Origin: an uncultured Opitutaceae bacterium
GTDB taxonomy: Bacteria > Verrucomicrobiota > Verrucomicrobiia > Opitutales > Opitutaceae
NCBI GenBank assembly: GCA_937958045.1
Contig: CALFXL010000052.1
Location: 1-64,000 of the forward strand
Direction of reading: 5' to 3'
Length of the DNA stretch: 64,000 bases
Position 1 is the stretch's first letter. The number at the start of each line of letters is the position of its first letter. The notes under the pieces were generated by a model, which was not told where the DNA came from, did no database searches, and was given only the letters and a program-made list of their open reading frames with translations. Shown here one piece after another: positions 1 through 8,067 of the stretch. Both the position numbers and the translations under genes were made by a program.

Positions 1-1
1 G

Positions 2-139
2 CCGGGAAACGCCGGCTTCCTCGATTTGCAAGCGCCCGCCGGAGAAACCGCCGTCATCTGGCTCGAGGCCGGGACGCGATTTCAGACGGCGAACGATCGG
101 GTGGCTCTGCGAATTATAGCATTTTCAAAAAAATCGTAG
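2..139 (+). CDS. C-terminal end of an unidentified protein (partial)
   Basis: An open frame enters from the left edge and stops with TAG at 137-139, giving 45 residues. The readable tail (GNAGFLDLQAPAGE, then VIWLEAGTRF) is rich in short beta-strand-like stretches, as at the end of a secreted carbohydrate-active or beta-sandwich protein, but too little is present to name a family. The last eight residues or so (IIAFSKKS) are encoded by the left end of a palindromic MITE-like element that begins near 115. The natural C-terminus may therefore have been replaced by element sequence. Frame and coding character are reasonable; the function is unknown. Confidence 0.45.
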   Translation, partial: PGNAGFLDLQAPAGETAVIWLEAGTRFQTANDRVALRIIAFSKKS

Positions 140-280
140 CCGAAAAAGCGGCTCCCCGGGAGCGCCGACGTCCCCGTCGGCTGCTTGAGAATCTAGGTGG
201 GCAACACCACAGCCGACGAGGACGTCGGCGCTCCCGGCCCCCGATCATCTAAAGGCTATAGTTTTATTTAAAGTGCTCTA
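115..280. repeat. MITE-like palindromic element A
   Basis: Imperfect terminal inverted repeats of about 27 nt (115-141 and 254-280) are AT-rich and share the pattern TA(G/T)AGCA-TTT...TAGCC with the other elements in this window. Inside lies a GC-rich inverted repeat, 157-183 against 210-236, matching at 26 of 27 positions. No transposase is encoded. It overlaps the end of the partial gene on its left and abuts element B on its right. Confidence 0.6.
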
Positions 281-521
281 AAGTAATTAAAATAGAGTCA
301 TAGCCGGCAATAATCAGGTCAGAAAGGTTCGGGGAGCACACGCGGCCCGCGTGTGATGGCCGGCGGCCCGCCGGCCATGGATCGAGTCTCCGGAGTCGCG
401 GGCGGGCCGCCCGCGACAGCACGCGAGTCGCGTGCGCTCCCCGGAATCCCGACCGGCTCAAAAGCGGATCCTTGCGAATGGCCGCAGATGACCGGCTAGA
501 ACTTTATTTAAGATTCTTTAG
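279..521. repeat. MITE-like palindromic element B
   Basis: The ends 279-306 and about 494-521 are AT-rich inverted repeats of the same family as element A, and the two elements share their junction. Inside are nested GC-rich arms (331-344 against 429-442) and four consecutive hairpins at 338-356, 358-376, 396-416 and 420-434. No coding potential is credible. The remaining 522-573 is plain spacer before the GIY-YIG gene's stop codon. Confidence 0.55.
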
Positions 522-573
522 AGAGCATCGTTCATGACACCTGCTGTCAACAAACAGCCTGAATCCGGGCTAT

Positions 574-1242
574 CTATATAGTGGCCTCAGCATTCTGTCG
601 GTTGCCATCTTTGTTTAGCAATGTACCCGCAAATCCAGCGAGGCGCCATAAATGCAGTCTCAACATTTCCTCCAATTTTAATGAAGTATGCCCAAGCGAC
701 TTCAGCATGGAGCATGAGTCTGACCTCCAGAGATCAATGCCGACATAGACCGGCTTTGATAAGGTCACCTTCCCGGGCGAATAGCCTGGTTCAAAAAGCC
801 TGTCACACCAGTGCTTATAGCGAGCGCCTCGACAATGAATCACTTCATTGATGTTACCGATATGCCCGTTACTATTTAATTCCTCACCGAATCTCGCCCA
901 GCCACCAGTAAACAGCGAACTGACCTTACGCTTCTTTCCGATTGTCTCGGAGATGCCAATATACAGAGGCTCCACCTGTTTTTCATCATTTCGCCGATAA
1001 ATAAAGTAGCATATTCCTTCAGGACACCGTTGCTCCAAACACTGCCCTCTGATCTGCTTTTTAATATCAACCAGTTTTCGGGTCAATTCCTCAGAGCGCC
1101 GCACGAGCTGCTGTAGATCAACGCTTACATCACAGCTACCCTCAGGATCGGCCTTAAAAAGCAACGTCTCCTCCTTAAGATTTTCAGCGACCCACCTGTT
1201 TACTATGCTCAATGCTTCTTCGGTTTTCATAAAAATAAGCAT
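574..1242 (-). CDS. GIY-YIG family nuclease-like protein
   Basis: This predicted 222-residue protein has a GIY-YIG endonuclease core in its second half. FIY (residues 80-82) stands for GIY and YIG is at 94-96. An Arg follows at 117 (WARF), then Glu191/192 (LEEML) and Asn210 (LLNKDG), which fit the family's R, E and N catalytic positions, so it may be active. The first 70 residues are charged and probably helical. The ATG at 1242 lies 11 nt after the stop of the upstream nuclease gene, with a weak AAGG before it; a GTG at 1266 is also possible and would overlap that gene. It is last in an operon with the WYL regulator and the two-nuclease protein. Base composition is clearly more AT-rich than the neighbours, suggesting separate acquisition. 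The substrate is unknown. Confidence 0.75.
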   Translation of the reverse strand: MLIFMKTEEALSIVNRWVAENLKEETLLFKADPEGSCDVSVDLQQLVRRSEELTRKLVDIKKQIRGQCLEQRCPEGICYFIYRRNDEKQVEPLYIGISETIGKKRKVSSLFTGGWARFGEELNSNGHIGNINEVIHCRGARYKHWCDRLFEPGYSPGKVTLSKPVYVGIDLWRSDSCSMLKSLGHTSLKLEEMLRLHLWRLAGFAGTLLNKDGNRQNAEATI

Positions 1243-1253
1243 TCGCGCCTTTT

Positions 1254-3164
1254 TTAATTCACCCACCGCAGCCAGATCATCGCCATCGCGGCGGTGTCGA
1301 GCTGGCAGTATTGTAACAAGATCCTTCTTCGGCCCGATAAGCGTGCGGCTGAAGCGTCTTCCGAAAAAATCATTTCTTGATACACCCGGATCGCCCCGGT
1401 CCCTTCGCGCACGGCGTCTTCGCCGTACTCATCGTCGCCGAGCGGGAATGCAGGCAATACTTTATAAGGATCGAGCGGCTGGCCGGATTCATCGGCGCGG
1501 TAATATTGCCTGAACGCCGGATGCGTCCACAAGCGCTCGTCGGCCAACCAGACCGCCGGAAGCACCACTTTGATCGACGTGCGCCCGCCCATCGACGGAT
1601 GAAAATAATGGCGCCGCGCCAGTTCGTGCAGGTCGCGGATGCGCGGCGAATGCCGCCTGCCGTTCGCGTCCTCGGGGCCGAGCAGGCGCTCGATCCAACC
1701 GGCGAGTTGTTTCAACGCCTCCAGATCGGACAGCCCGGCCAGCCGCGCCGCTTCCGCCGGATCGCGCGCGCTCCAACCGGCGAGTTGTTCAAGCACACGG
1801 CGAAGCGTGGACTGCTCGTAATGCGACCAGACGTAAACGGTGCCCGCCTCCCCCAGCCGCTCCCGGAGCGAGCGGACAAAAGCGAAATTGGGAAACTCGC
1901 GCCGCGCGTTCAGCCATTCCGCATGGTCGAGCGTGCCGTCGCTCCGCAGCGTGTGACAGCTCCACTGAAAGGCGACGCGCTCGTACGGATGCAGCCCGGC
2001 GTGGTGCGGCAGGGCGATGTCGCAGGCTTCGAAATCGACGAAGTACAACGGCCAGCCGGGATCGCGCTGGTGCGACTCGAGTTCCCGCCGCAACGCCGGC
2101 GGCAAATGCTCCTTACCGCCTGCACGCATCGCCGACCATTGCATGAACCGGCGCTCCCGCAGCGGCGAATCCTCCGCGCCCAGATCGCCCGCATCCAGAT
2201 CGAGCAGCGAGGCACGTCCGCGCTTCAACAGCGCCGGCACGGGGTCGGGGCGCTTGCCCGCGCCGATGCGCCCGACTTGATAGAGATCGAGCAGGTGCGG
2301 CGTGACGTCGGCAAGCTTGCCCCAGCATTCACGGAAGCCGTTTTTGCCGCCACCTTTGACCCGGTATTCGCAGGTGCGGCACGAACGGTAGCGCCCGGCG
2401 ATGTCTTCCTGCACGCGGGCGACGCCTTTCTCCGTCAGCAACGCGGCCAGGGTTTCGGCACGCTGGAGCACTTCGGGCATCAGCAAGGCGACTTCGTGTT
2501 CGACCGGGCGGAAGGTGAGGAGTTTCGACTTGGCGAGGGCCGCCATGTCGCCGCGATAGACGACTTCCGGGCGGGCTCGGGGATTCGCGGTGTCTTTGAT
2601 CAGGGCGAAACGGTCCAGGGTTTCAGCGGGCGTGGCCGCGACGGTCTTATCGATCACACAGAGCTGCGGCTTCACCTGAAACTGCGGAAAGGCCAGGCGC
2701 ATGACATGGGACTGGAAGGCGACATCCAGCAGGTATTCCCGCCAGCGCGAATCGACGGCCCCTTTTTTCGTGAGGAAGGGAGAATGCGGATCGTCCTCCG
2801 CGCCGAGCGACGAGGACTTCACTTCAATCAAATGCAGCGTGTCGCCCTCGCGGCGCAGGATGTCGGCGCGAACGTAGTATTTTCCCGCGAGGGCGGCCGC
2901 CTCGAACAGGGCCGCGCCGTCGCGCTTCAGCAGGCGTTGGGTTTCAGCGAATGCCGCGCGGGGATCGCGCTCGCCGGCAAGATCCACACCCTGGGGAAAC
3001 CGCGCCTTGGCGACAAACTCCACCATGAAGCCGCCGTCCGCGAGGAAGCGCAGGTATTCGTTCTCGTCGAGATTCGAGGGGTAGCGGTGCTTCCGATAGA
3101 AGAGCTTTGTCCCGCAATCCAGGCAGGCTTTGAAGTCAGACTTGGTGAGGCGGAAGGAGGTCAT
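1254..3164 (-). CDS. RecB/Cas4-like nuclease fused to DEDD-type exonuclease (DUF2779)
   Basis: This 636-residue protein combines two nuclease-like halves. The N-terminal half resembles PD-(D/E)xK RecB/Cas4 nucleases: D101 (VRADIL), E114-x-K116 (IEVKSS) and Q151 fit the active site. Cysteines C14, C17, C262, C265 and C280 are placed as in Fe-S cluster nucleases, with one group N-terminal and CxxC plus one C-terminal. The C-terminal half matches DUF2779, an RNase H-like DEDD exonuclease fold, with D377 and E379 in YFVDFEA, D511 in IRDLHE and the closing YCQLDT (D623). A similar pairing occurs in TM0106-type RecB-like nucleases. Its start overlaps the WYL gene by 29 nt, and the GIY-YIG gene follows 11 nt after its stop, so the three are probably one transcript. 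A role in nucleic-acid defence or repair is inference. Confidence 0.8.
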   Translation of the reverse strand: MTSFRLTKSDFKACLDCGTKLFYRKHRYPSNLDENEYLRFLADGGFMVEFVAKARFPQGVDLAGERDPRAAFAETQRLLKRDGAALFEAAALAGKYYVRADILRREGDTLHLIEVKSSSLGAEDDPHSPFLTKKGAVDSRWREYLLDVAFQSHVMRLAFPQFQVKPQLCVIDKTVAATPAETLDRFALIKDTANPRARPEVVYRGDMAALAKSKLLTFRPVEHEVALLMPEVLQRAETLAALLTEKGVARVQEDIAGRYRSCRTCEYRVKGGGKNGFRECWGKLADVTPHLLDLYQVGRIGAGKRPDPVPALLKRGRASLLDLDAGDLGAEDSPLRERRFMQWSAMRAGGKEHLPPALRRELESHQRDPGWPLYFVDFEACDIALPHHAGLHPYERVAFQWSCHTLRSDGTLDHAEWLNARREFPNFAFVRSLRERLGEAGTVYVWSHYEQSTLRRVLEQLAGWSARDPAEAARLAGLSDLEALKQLAGWIERLLGPEDANGRRHSPRIRDLHELARRHYFHPSMGGRTSIKVVLPAVWLADERLWTHPAFRQYYRADESGQPLDPYKVLPAFPLGDDEYGEDAVREGTGAIRVYQEMIFSEDASAARLSGRRRILLQYCQLDTAAMAMIWLRWVN

Positions 3165-4161
3165 GGCGGACGACGTACGAATCAGGCCTGTAACGGGCCG
3201 CCAGCTTGGCGACGGCTGAGTGAATGCTTTGCACGAGTTCGGATGGTTCCAGCACCTCGGCGTGCGCGCCCCAGCTCAAAATCCATCGCTCGACTTCAGC
3301 GAGTGACGAAAGGCGGAGGGTCAACTCCGCGCCGCCATCGGGCAAGTCGGTGAGATGCTGGCTCGGGTGCCAGCGACGTTCGCGGATATAGAAAGCGGCG
3401 ACCGCGTCGAATCGGATGCAGACGAAATAATCTCCGGTGCCGCCCTCGGCCCCAAAGGCTCCGGTGAAGTATTTTTCCGCCGAGAAATCCGCCGGGACGG
3501 CAAAACGTTTCTGGCGCAGCGTGACCTCACCCATACGGGACAGGGCGAATTGTCGCACCGCGTTTTTGTTCACATCGTGACCGATGAGATAGCAAAGGTT
3601 GTCGCGGTAGGCGAGGTGGTACGGCCACACGCGACGGCGCTCGGGCGCGGCGGAGCCGGGCTTGCGATAATCGAAGGAAACTTCGCGACGCAGGCTCAAA
3701 GCATTGCTCAAGACCTCGAAGGTCCCCAAGTGGGCTTCCGTCTGGCCCACGCTGCCGAAGGAGATGTCCGCCAACCCCGCGCCGGCCTGAAAACTCACCA
3801 TTTCGTCCAGTCCCGCCGTGAGCTTGTCGAAGGCGGTCTTCAACTGCGCTGCATACGGCGTTCCCCGATATTGCGCGAGCGCGCGGCCCGCCACGAGCAG
3901 CGCGAGCACCTCGCCTTCGCTTACCTGCACGGCAGGGAAACTGGCTACCGGCTCCGTATAGTCATAACCGCGGCGCGACGCATCGTAGGCGATGGGCAGC
4001 CCGAGCTGGTCGCGCATGAACTCGATATCGCGCTGGATCGTCTTCGTCGTCATTTCCAACTCGCGGGCCAGCGTCGTGCAGTTGGGAAATCTCCCGCGCT
4101 GAAGCGCCTCATGAATCTTGAGCATTCGGGCCAGCGGCGGACGCGTGAGTTTCGACTTCAT
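3136..4161 (-). CDS. WYL-domain transcriptional regulator
   Basis: This 341-residue protein has the layout of WYL regulators. A winged helix-turn-helix lies near residues 10-70 (TTLARELEMTTKTIQRDI is the recognition region), the WYL domain spans about 150-215 with the WPYHL signature at 179-183, and a WCX-type domain covers about 245-320. Such proteins bind DNA and sense ligands, often nucleic acids or nucleotides, and commonly control defence loci (BrxR and CapW are examples). The ATG at 4161 is preferred to upstream codons because the extra N-terminal residues are low-complexity and not family-like. It overlaps the start of the two-nuclease gene by 29 nt, which implies translational coupling. 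An 8-bp palindrome, GGACGTCC, near 4198-4205 in its leader is a weak operator candidate. Confidence 0.9.
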   Translation of the reverse strand: MKSKLTRPPLARMLKIHEALQRGRFPNCTTLARELEMTTKTIQRDIEFMRDQLGLPIAYDASRRGYDYTEPVASFPAVQVSEGEVLALLVAGRALAQYRGTPYAAQLKTAFDKLTAGLDEMVSFQAGAGLADISFGSVGQTEAHLGTFEVLSNALSLRREVSFDYRKPGSAAPERRRVWPYHLAYRDNLCYLIGHDVNKNAVRQFALSRMGEVTLRQKRFAVPADFSAEKYFTGAFGAEGGTGDYFVCIRFDAVAAFYIRERRWHPSQHLTDLPDGGAELTLRLSSLAEVERWILSWGAHAEVLEPSELVQSIHSAVAKLAARYRPDSYVVRHDLLPPHQV

Positions 4162-4249
4162 GGCGGGAAGAGTGCGACAGGGGCAAAAAACGCATCGGAC
4201 GTCCCCGCCGAAACTGAAACCGCGGCGTGCGACGGGATGCACCGCGCGT

Positions 4250-4468
4250 TCAGCGCGTGTAGCGAAGCACCGGGCTGCGATCCGGCCCCAGGCTGAAAAC
4301 CTGCACCCGCCCGCTGGCAAGCGCGACCACGAGCGAGTCGCCATTGACCACGGCCGATGTCACCGCCTCCGATCCGCTGTGGACGCTGTGCAGATAATGG
4401 CCGTTTTGATCGTAGATCTCGACCGTTCTGGCACGAACGATTTTGGCGGAAATGGCGCGGCGATTCAT
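4250..4468 (-). CDS. Small protein of unknown function
   Basis: This 72-residue frame starts MNRRAISAK and has a balanced composition with a pattern of short beta strands (VEIYDQNGHYL, then VVALASGRVQVFSL), like one or two blades of a propeller or an SH3-like barrel. It lacks the Arg/Ser/Pro excess typical of shadow frames in this GC-rich DNA, which is why I keep it. It lies 88 nt upstream of the WYL gene on the same strand and could be the first gene of that operon. There is no signal peptide or membrane segment, and no family is recognised. Confidence 0.5.
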   Translation of the reverse strand: MNRRAISAKIVRARTVEIYDQNGHYLHSVHSGSEAVTSAVVNGDSLVVALASGRVQVFSLGPDRSPVLRYTR

Positions 4469-4670
4469 GAGCCTACGTTAATCATCGACTTGGACATTCG
4501 CTGTCCGAGGCACGCACACGGCTCGAAAAAAACGCCCGCGCAACGCACGTCCGCTTGCGACGTTTTTTCCGGCGATTCCTCTCCGCACGCTGCGTCGATT
4601 TCGCGCGACAGCGGGCAGGTCTTGCGCCATGCGAAAAGCCCGTCTTCCCCAAGGTTCTTCCCGCGCCTCC

Positions 4671-6185
4671 ATGTTTTCGTTTTCGCCCGCCCGCTTCTCG
4701 CGCCGCGTCGCCGCCCGCCTCGCCGCGCTCAGCTTTCTCCTCGCCTGTTTCGTCTCAACGCAAACACGCGCCGCCGATCTGCCGCCGCAGGCCGACATTC
4801 TCGCCGGCGACATCGCAGGCCTGCGCTTGCTCGTGGATCGCTCGCTCGACTGGCGCGCGCGTGCGTCCGCGTTCATCGAACAAACCGATACACGTATAAA
4901 AAACGACGTGCTCACCGCCGCGGATCTTTCGCGCTTGTACGCGGGCGCACGCGAGTACGTGATGCTGCGTCGTCGCTGGCAGGCGCTCATCGATCTGCAA
5001 GGTCCCGAAGCCTGGTCGCGCCCGGCCGAGACGCTGCGTTGGGACGCTCTCGCGCGTCTCCAAACCAAGCTCGCGCTCGCCGCCGCGCTCATGCAACACG
5101 ACGATTATCGCCTCGGCGTGGACCCGTTTTTCCAACGTCGAAAAATCCGCCGCCTGCTGAAGTCCGATCATCCCGCCGTGGAGGGCGAAGTTCACGCCGC
5201 CGTTCTCCACTTCCTCAATCCCGTCACGCGCGCCCGACTCGCACGCGCAGTCGTGTGGCATTGCAACGAAGGTCTCGCCGTCGCCGATCGCTCCGACGAG
5301 GAAATCTTTCTCGACGAGATCATCACGCAGAGCGCCGGGTATGCTTTTTTCACGCGCAGTCTCGCCGAACGCGCACTCATCAACACCAGCACGGGCACGC
5401 GCGCGGCCATCACATTCGTGACCGATCTGATCGATCAAGTCGGCCGCGGCCTCGTCAACACCACGAGCCTCGTTGTCGGCAACACCGTCGGACTCGTCGA
5501 AACGCGCAAAGGTTATCTGCTGTCGTTGTCCGACGACGAACGCACCGCGCTCGCGAGTCGTCTGCGTCCGCTGGATGTGTTGCTCGAGAAAACGCCGTTC
5601 CGTCTCACCGACAAATCCATCCCCGGCCACTACGGCCATGTCGCGATCTGGATCGGCACCGAAGAGGAGCTGCGCGAACTCGACCTCTGGGATCATCCGC
5701 TCGTTCGCCCGCATCACGAACGCATTCGCAACGGTGCGCACATCGTCGAAGCCCTGCGCCCCGGCGTGCGCCTCAATCCGTTGGAAAGTTTTCTCAACAT
5801 CGACGACCTGCTCGTGCTCCGCCGACGCGAGCTCACGCTTGAACAAACCCGCGAATCGCTACTGCTCGCCTTCGCGCAAATCGGCAAAGCGTACGACTTC
5901 AACTTCGACGTCGAAAGCGACCGCCGCATCGTCTGCTCGGAGCTGGCGTTCATCGTTTTCCCGCACGATCCCTGGCCCACCAGTCGCGTCCTCGGGCGCG
6001 CGTCGATCACACCCGATCAAGTCGCCACCAAAGCCCGCCCCGACGGACTCTTCGAACCGGTGATCCTCTTCCACGACGGCGTGGAAATCCAACGCGACCT
6101 CCCCGCCACCCTCTGCTGCCTTCTCGACGCCACCCCCAACGCCTTCGCCGGCCTCCACCCGGATTTCAAAGGCCGGTCGAGGTAA
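4671..6185 (+). CDS. Secreted YiiX/YebB-like NlpC/P60 cysteine hydrolase
   Basis: A signal peptide (about residues 1-33, ending near QTRAA) is followed by a long helical region and then a permuted papain-like domain as in YiiX/YebB. Candidate catalytic residues are His323 in GHVAIWIG and Cys422 in IVCSEL; the order His then Cys is the circularly permuted arrangement. Family members act as amidases or lipid-linked hydrolases, and the substrate here is not evident. At 504 residues it is much longer than YiiX (about 200), and the extra N-terminal half has no recognised domain. The start at 4671 gives a clean signal peptide; an in-frame ATG at 4629 would add 14 residues. It faces the hydrolase gene at 6201 tail to tail. 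Confidence 0.75.
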   Translation: MFSFSPARFSRRVAARLAALSFLLACFVSTQTRAADLPPQADILAGDIAGLRLLVDRSLDWRARASAFIEQTDTRIKNDVLTAADLSRLYAGAREYVMLRRRWQALIDLQGPEAWSRPAETLRWDALARLQTKLALAAALMQHDDYRLGVDPFFQRRKIRRLLKSDHPAVEGEVHAAVLHFLNPVTRARLARAVVWHCNEGLAVADRSDEEIFLDEIITQSAGYAFFTRSLAERALINTSTGTRAAITFVTDLIDQVGRGLVNTTSLVVGNTVGLVETRKGYLLSLSDDERTALASRLRPLDVLLEKTPFRLTDKSIPGHYGHVAIWIGTEEELRELDLWDHPLVRPHHERIRNGAHIVEALRPGVRLNPLESFLNIDDLLVLRRRELTLEQTRESLLLAFAQIGKAYDFNFDVESDRRIVCSELAFIVFPHDPWPTSRVLGRASITPDQVATKARPDGLFEPVILFHDGVEIQRDLPATLCCLLDATPNAFAGLHPDFKGRSR

Positions 6186-6200
6186 TGTTCCCGCTGCCAA

Positions 6201-6818
6201 CTAATGTCCCGCACGTTCATACCCCAATGCGGCCCCGAGATGCGCAACGCACTCCTCCGCGTGGGTCATTGCGATCAGGTGTCCACCATCAATCAAATAG
6301 TCTACTTCGGCTGGTGGAGGAATCACTCGGTCACGTCGTCCGTGAATCCGTAGCGGTTTCACCTTCGCTGCGGCCAAACCTTGCCACGAAAAAATCGCGC
6401 GACACATCGCCCGGATAAACGCCGGCTCACTCCTTTCGAACATTTGTGTAAGCTCCGCCGGCACCTTGCCCGCCAATCGTTGGATAAACGTAATCGGCGC
6501 CAGATCTATTAACGGACTCATCAGCCGTAGGAGCGTATTCACCTCCTCTTTGTGAATGGCACTTCCGACCAACACCAACCGCTCCGGCTCTCGCATCTTC
6601 GCAATCTCACACGCGACCATTCCGCCAAGCGACGACCCGACGACAATGGCTCCGTCAGTTATATTATATTCACCGACTATTCGTTTTGCGATCTCGTCCA
6701 ACGTACACTCACCGCGGCAAACCGGCCACTCGACCCTTACGACGTTTGGCAGGGCCTCCCATGCCGCCGGATACATCCGCCCGTCAGCGCCCATGCCTGG
6801 TAATAAGTAAGTGATCAT
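6201..6818 (-). CDS. Alpha/beta hydrolase-fold protein
   Basis: This 205-residue compact alpha/beta hydrolase has an oxyanion-loop-like start (LLPGMGADGRMY), a nucleophile elbow GSSLGG with Ser63, a probable acid Asp163 (HGRRDRVIPP) and a probable base His180 (GGHLIAM). It has no signal peptide, so it should be cytoplasmic. Its small size and lack of a cap domain fit an esterase or thioesterase-like enzyme; the substrate cannot be told. The ATG at 6818 is chosen because the preceding 59 in-frame residues look non-coding. Local base composition is somewhat AT-richer than its neighbours. It follows the BrkB gene on the same strand, 173 nt downstream. Confidence 0.75.
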   Translation of the reverse strand: MITYLLPGMGADGRMYPAAWEALPNVVRVEWPVCRGECTLDEIAKRIVGEYNITDGAIVVGSSLGGMVACEIAKMREPERLVLVGSAIHKEEVNTLLRLMSPLIDLAPITFIQRLAGKVPAELTQMFERSEPAFIRAMCRAIFSWQGLAAAKVKPLRIHGRRDRVIPPPAEVDYLIDGGHLIAMTHAEECVAHLGAALGYERAGH

Positions 6819-6991
6819 TGGAGCTAGCGAAGATCGTTCTCCAACCCGAACGTTGGAGTCTATTGAATTGGAACCTCCCTCAATCCCCAGCGCCACTTCA
6901 AATAGATGAGCCGTTCTATGCCCACGACTATAGACGGTCTTTCTATCACTCTCCTCCCAAAAAGCGATCAGCGACCAGCCGTAATCACCTC

Positions 6992-7921
6992 TCACTCCTC
7001 ACGCGAGGCAGTGTCGGGGCCACGCTGATCGGTCTCTTCGATTACGCGGCGCACGCGGACGGCGGTCGGTTTGGGTTGAATGTCGTTTCCACGCGCTTCC
7101 GTTGCCGCTCGCGTGAGCTCCACGCCAAAAAAGAAAATCGCGCACGAATAATAAACCCAGATCAACAGCGCCACAAGCGAGCCGGCGGCGCCGTACGTCG
7201 ACGCGACCGATGAATGCGCGAGATAAAACGAAATCCCCAGGCGTCCCACGCCGAATAACAGCGCGGTGATCGCCGCCGAGCCCCATACATCGCGCCAGCG
7301 CAGGCGGACATCGGGCAGCAACTTGTACATCAGCGCGAACAGCACCGTCACCACGCCGAGCGCCACGACAAAATCAACCGCCTTCAAAACCTGCGGCGCG
7401 ATCGTCCAATAACCTTCCGCCAGTTTCACGAACGACGAGATCGCCGTCGTCAACACGAGCGACACAAGCAGGAGAAAGCCCACGGTCAGCACCATCGCAA
7501 ACGACACGAGGCGTCGCACGAGAAGCACCACGATGCCGTTGCGACTCGGACGCGATTGAACGCTCCAGATCTCGTTGAGCGATTCCTGCAGTTGGCCGAA
7601 CACCGTCGTCGCGCCGATTAACAACACGACCACGCCCGCGATCATCGCCCACCAGCTGCCCTTCTCATCGGGCTCCGCCGCCGCCACCGCTTGCTGGATC
7701 ACCTTCGCGCTATCGGGACCAACGAGTCCGGCGATCTGATCCGACAATTGTCCCTGCGCCGCTTCCTGGCCGAAAACCACGCCTGCCAGCCACACAGCGA
7801 CCAGCGTGATCGGTGCGAGCGAAAACAGGGTATAAAAGCTCACCGACGCCGAATGCTTGAAAGCGTTGTCTTCGCTCCAACTTTTCCCGGCGCGAATCGC
7901 GATGCTGGCCCAGCGTGGCAT
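6992..7921 (-). CDS. YihY/virulence factor BrkB family membrane protein
   Basis: This 309-residue inner-membrane protein has the YihY/BrkB pattern: an N-terminal helix (AGKSWSEDNAFKHSASVSFYTLFSLAP), about six hydrophobic segments, and the conserved GAAGSLVALLIWVYYSCAIFFFG stretch near the C-terminus, which ends in a charged cytoplasmic tail. The first motif region (ASVSFYTLFSLAP) is diagnostic. The molecular function of the family is unsettled; older annotations as ribonuclease BN are wrong. The ATG at 7921 (MPRWASIA) is preferred over codons up to 8023 because the upstream residues are Arg/Cys-rich and overlap the start region of the divergent propeller gene. Confidence 0.88.
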   Translation of the reverse strand: MPRWASIAIRAGKSWSEDNAFKHSASVSFYTLFSLAPITLVAVWLAGVVFGQEAAQGQLSDQIAGLVGPDSAKVIQQAVAAAEPDEKGSWWAMIAGVVVLLIGATTVFGQLQESLNEIWSVQSRPSRNGIVVLLVRRLVSFAMVLTVGFLLLVSLVLTTAISSFVKLAEGYWTIAPQVLKAVDFVVALGVVTVLFALMYKLLPDVRLRWRDVWGSAAITALLFGVGRLGISFYLAHSSVASTYGAAGSLVALLIWVYYSCAIFFFGVELTRAATEARGNDIQPKPTAVRVRRVIEETDQRGPDTASREE

Positions 7922-8067
7922 GATCCTCCTCGTGGCGCGACAACGACGACAGTTCCGCACTCGCCGCACTTTCAGGAAATCCTCGGCTGCCGCCTCCGGG
8001 CATTTTCCGCATACGTTGCCCATCCTTGCACGCCACCCACGACACCGGCAGGGTGCATTCCTCTCCT

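Noticed and set aside
329..445. The regularly spaced hairpins in element B as a CRISPR array.
   Set aside because: The units are palindromes of differing sequence, not identical direct repeats with unique spacers, and no cas gene is near except the Cas4-like domain.
1377..3353. A 658-codon open frame on the plus strand over the dual-nuclease gene.
   Set aside because: It has shadow composition, no motifs, and would overlap two well-supported minus-strand genes.
4118..5842. A 574-codon open frame overlapping the YiiX-like gene in another frame.
   Set aside because: It is Arg/Ser/Pro/His-rich and of low complexity; the overlapping frame has the His/Cys hydrolase motifs and signal peptide.
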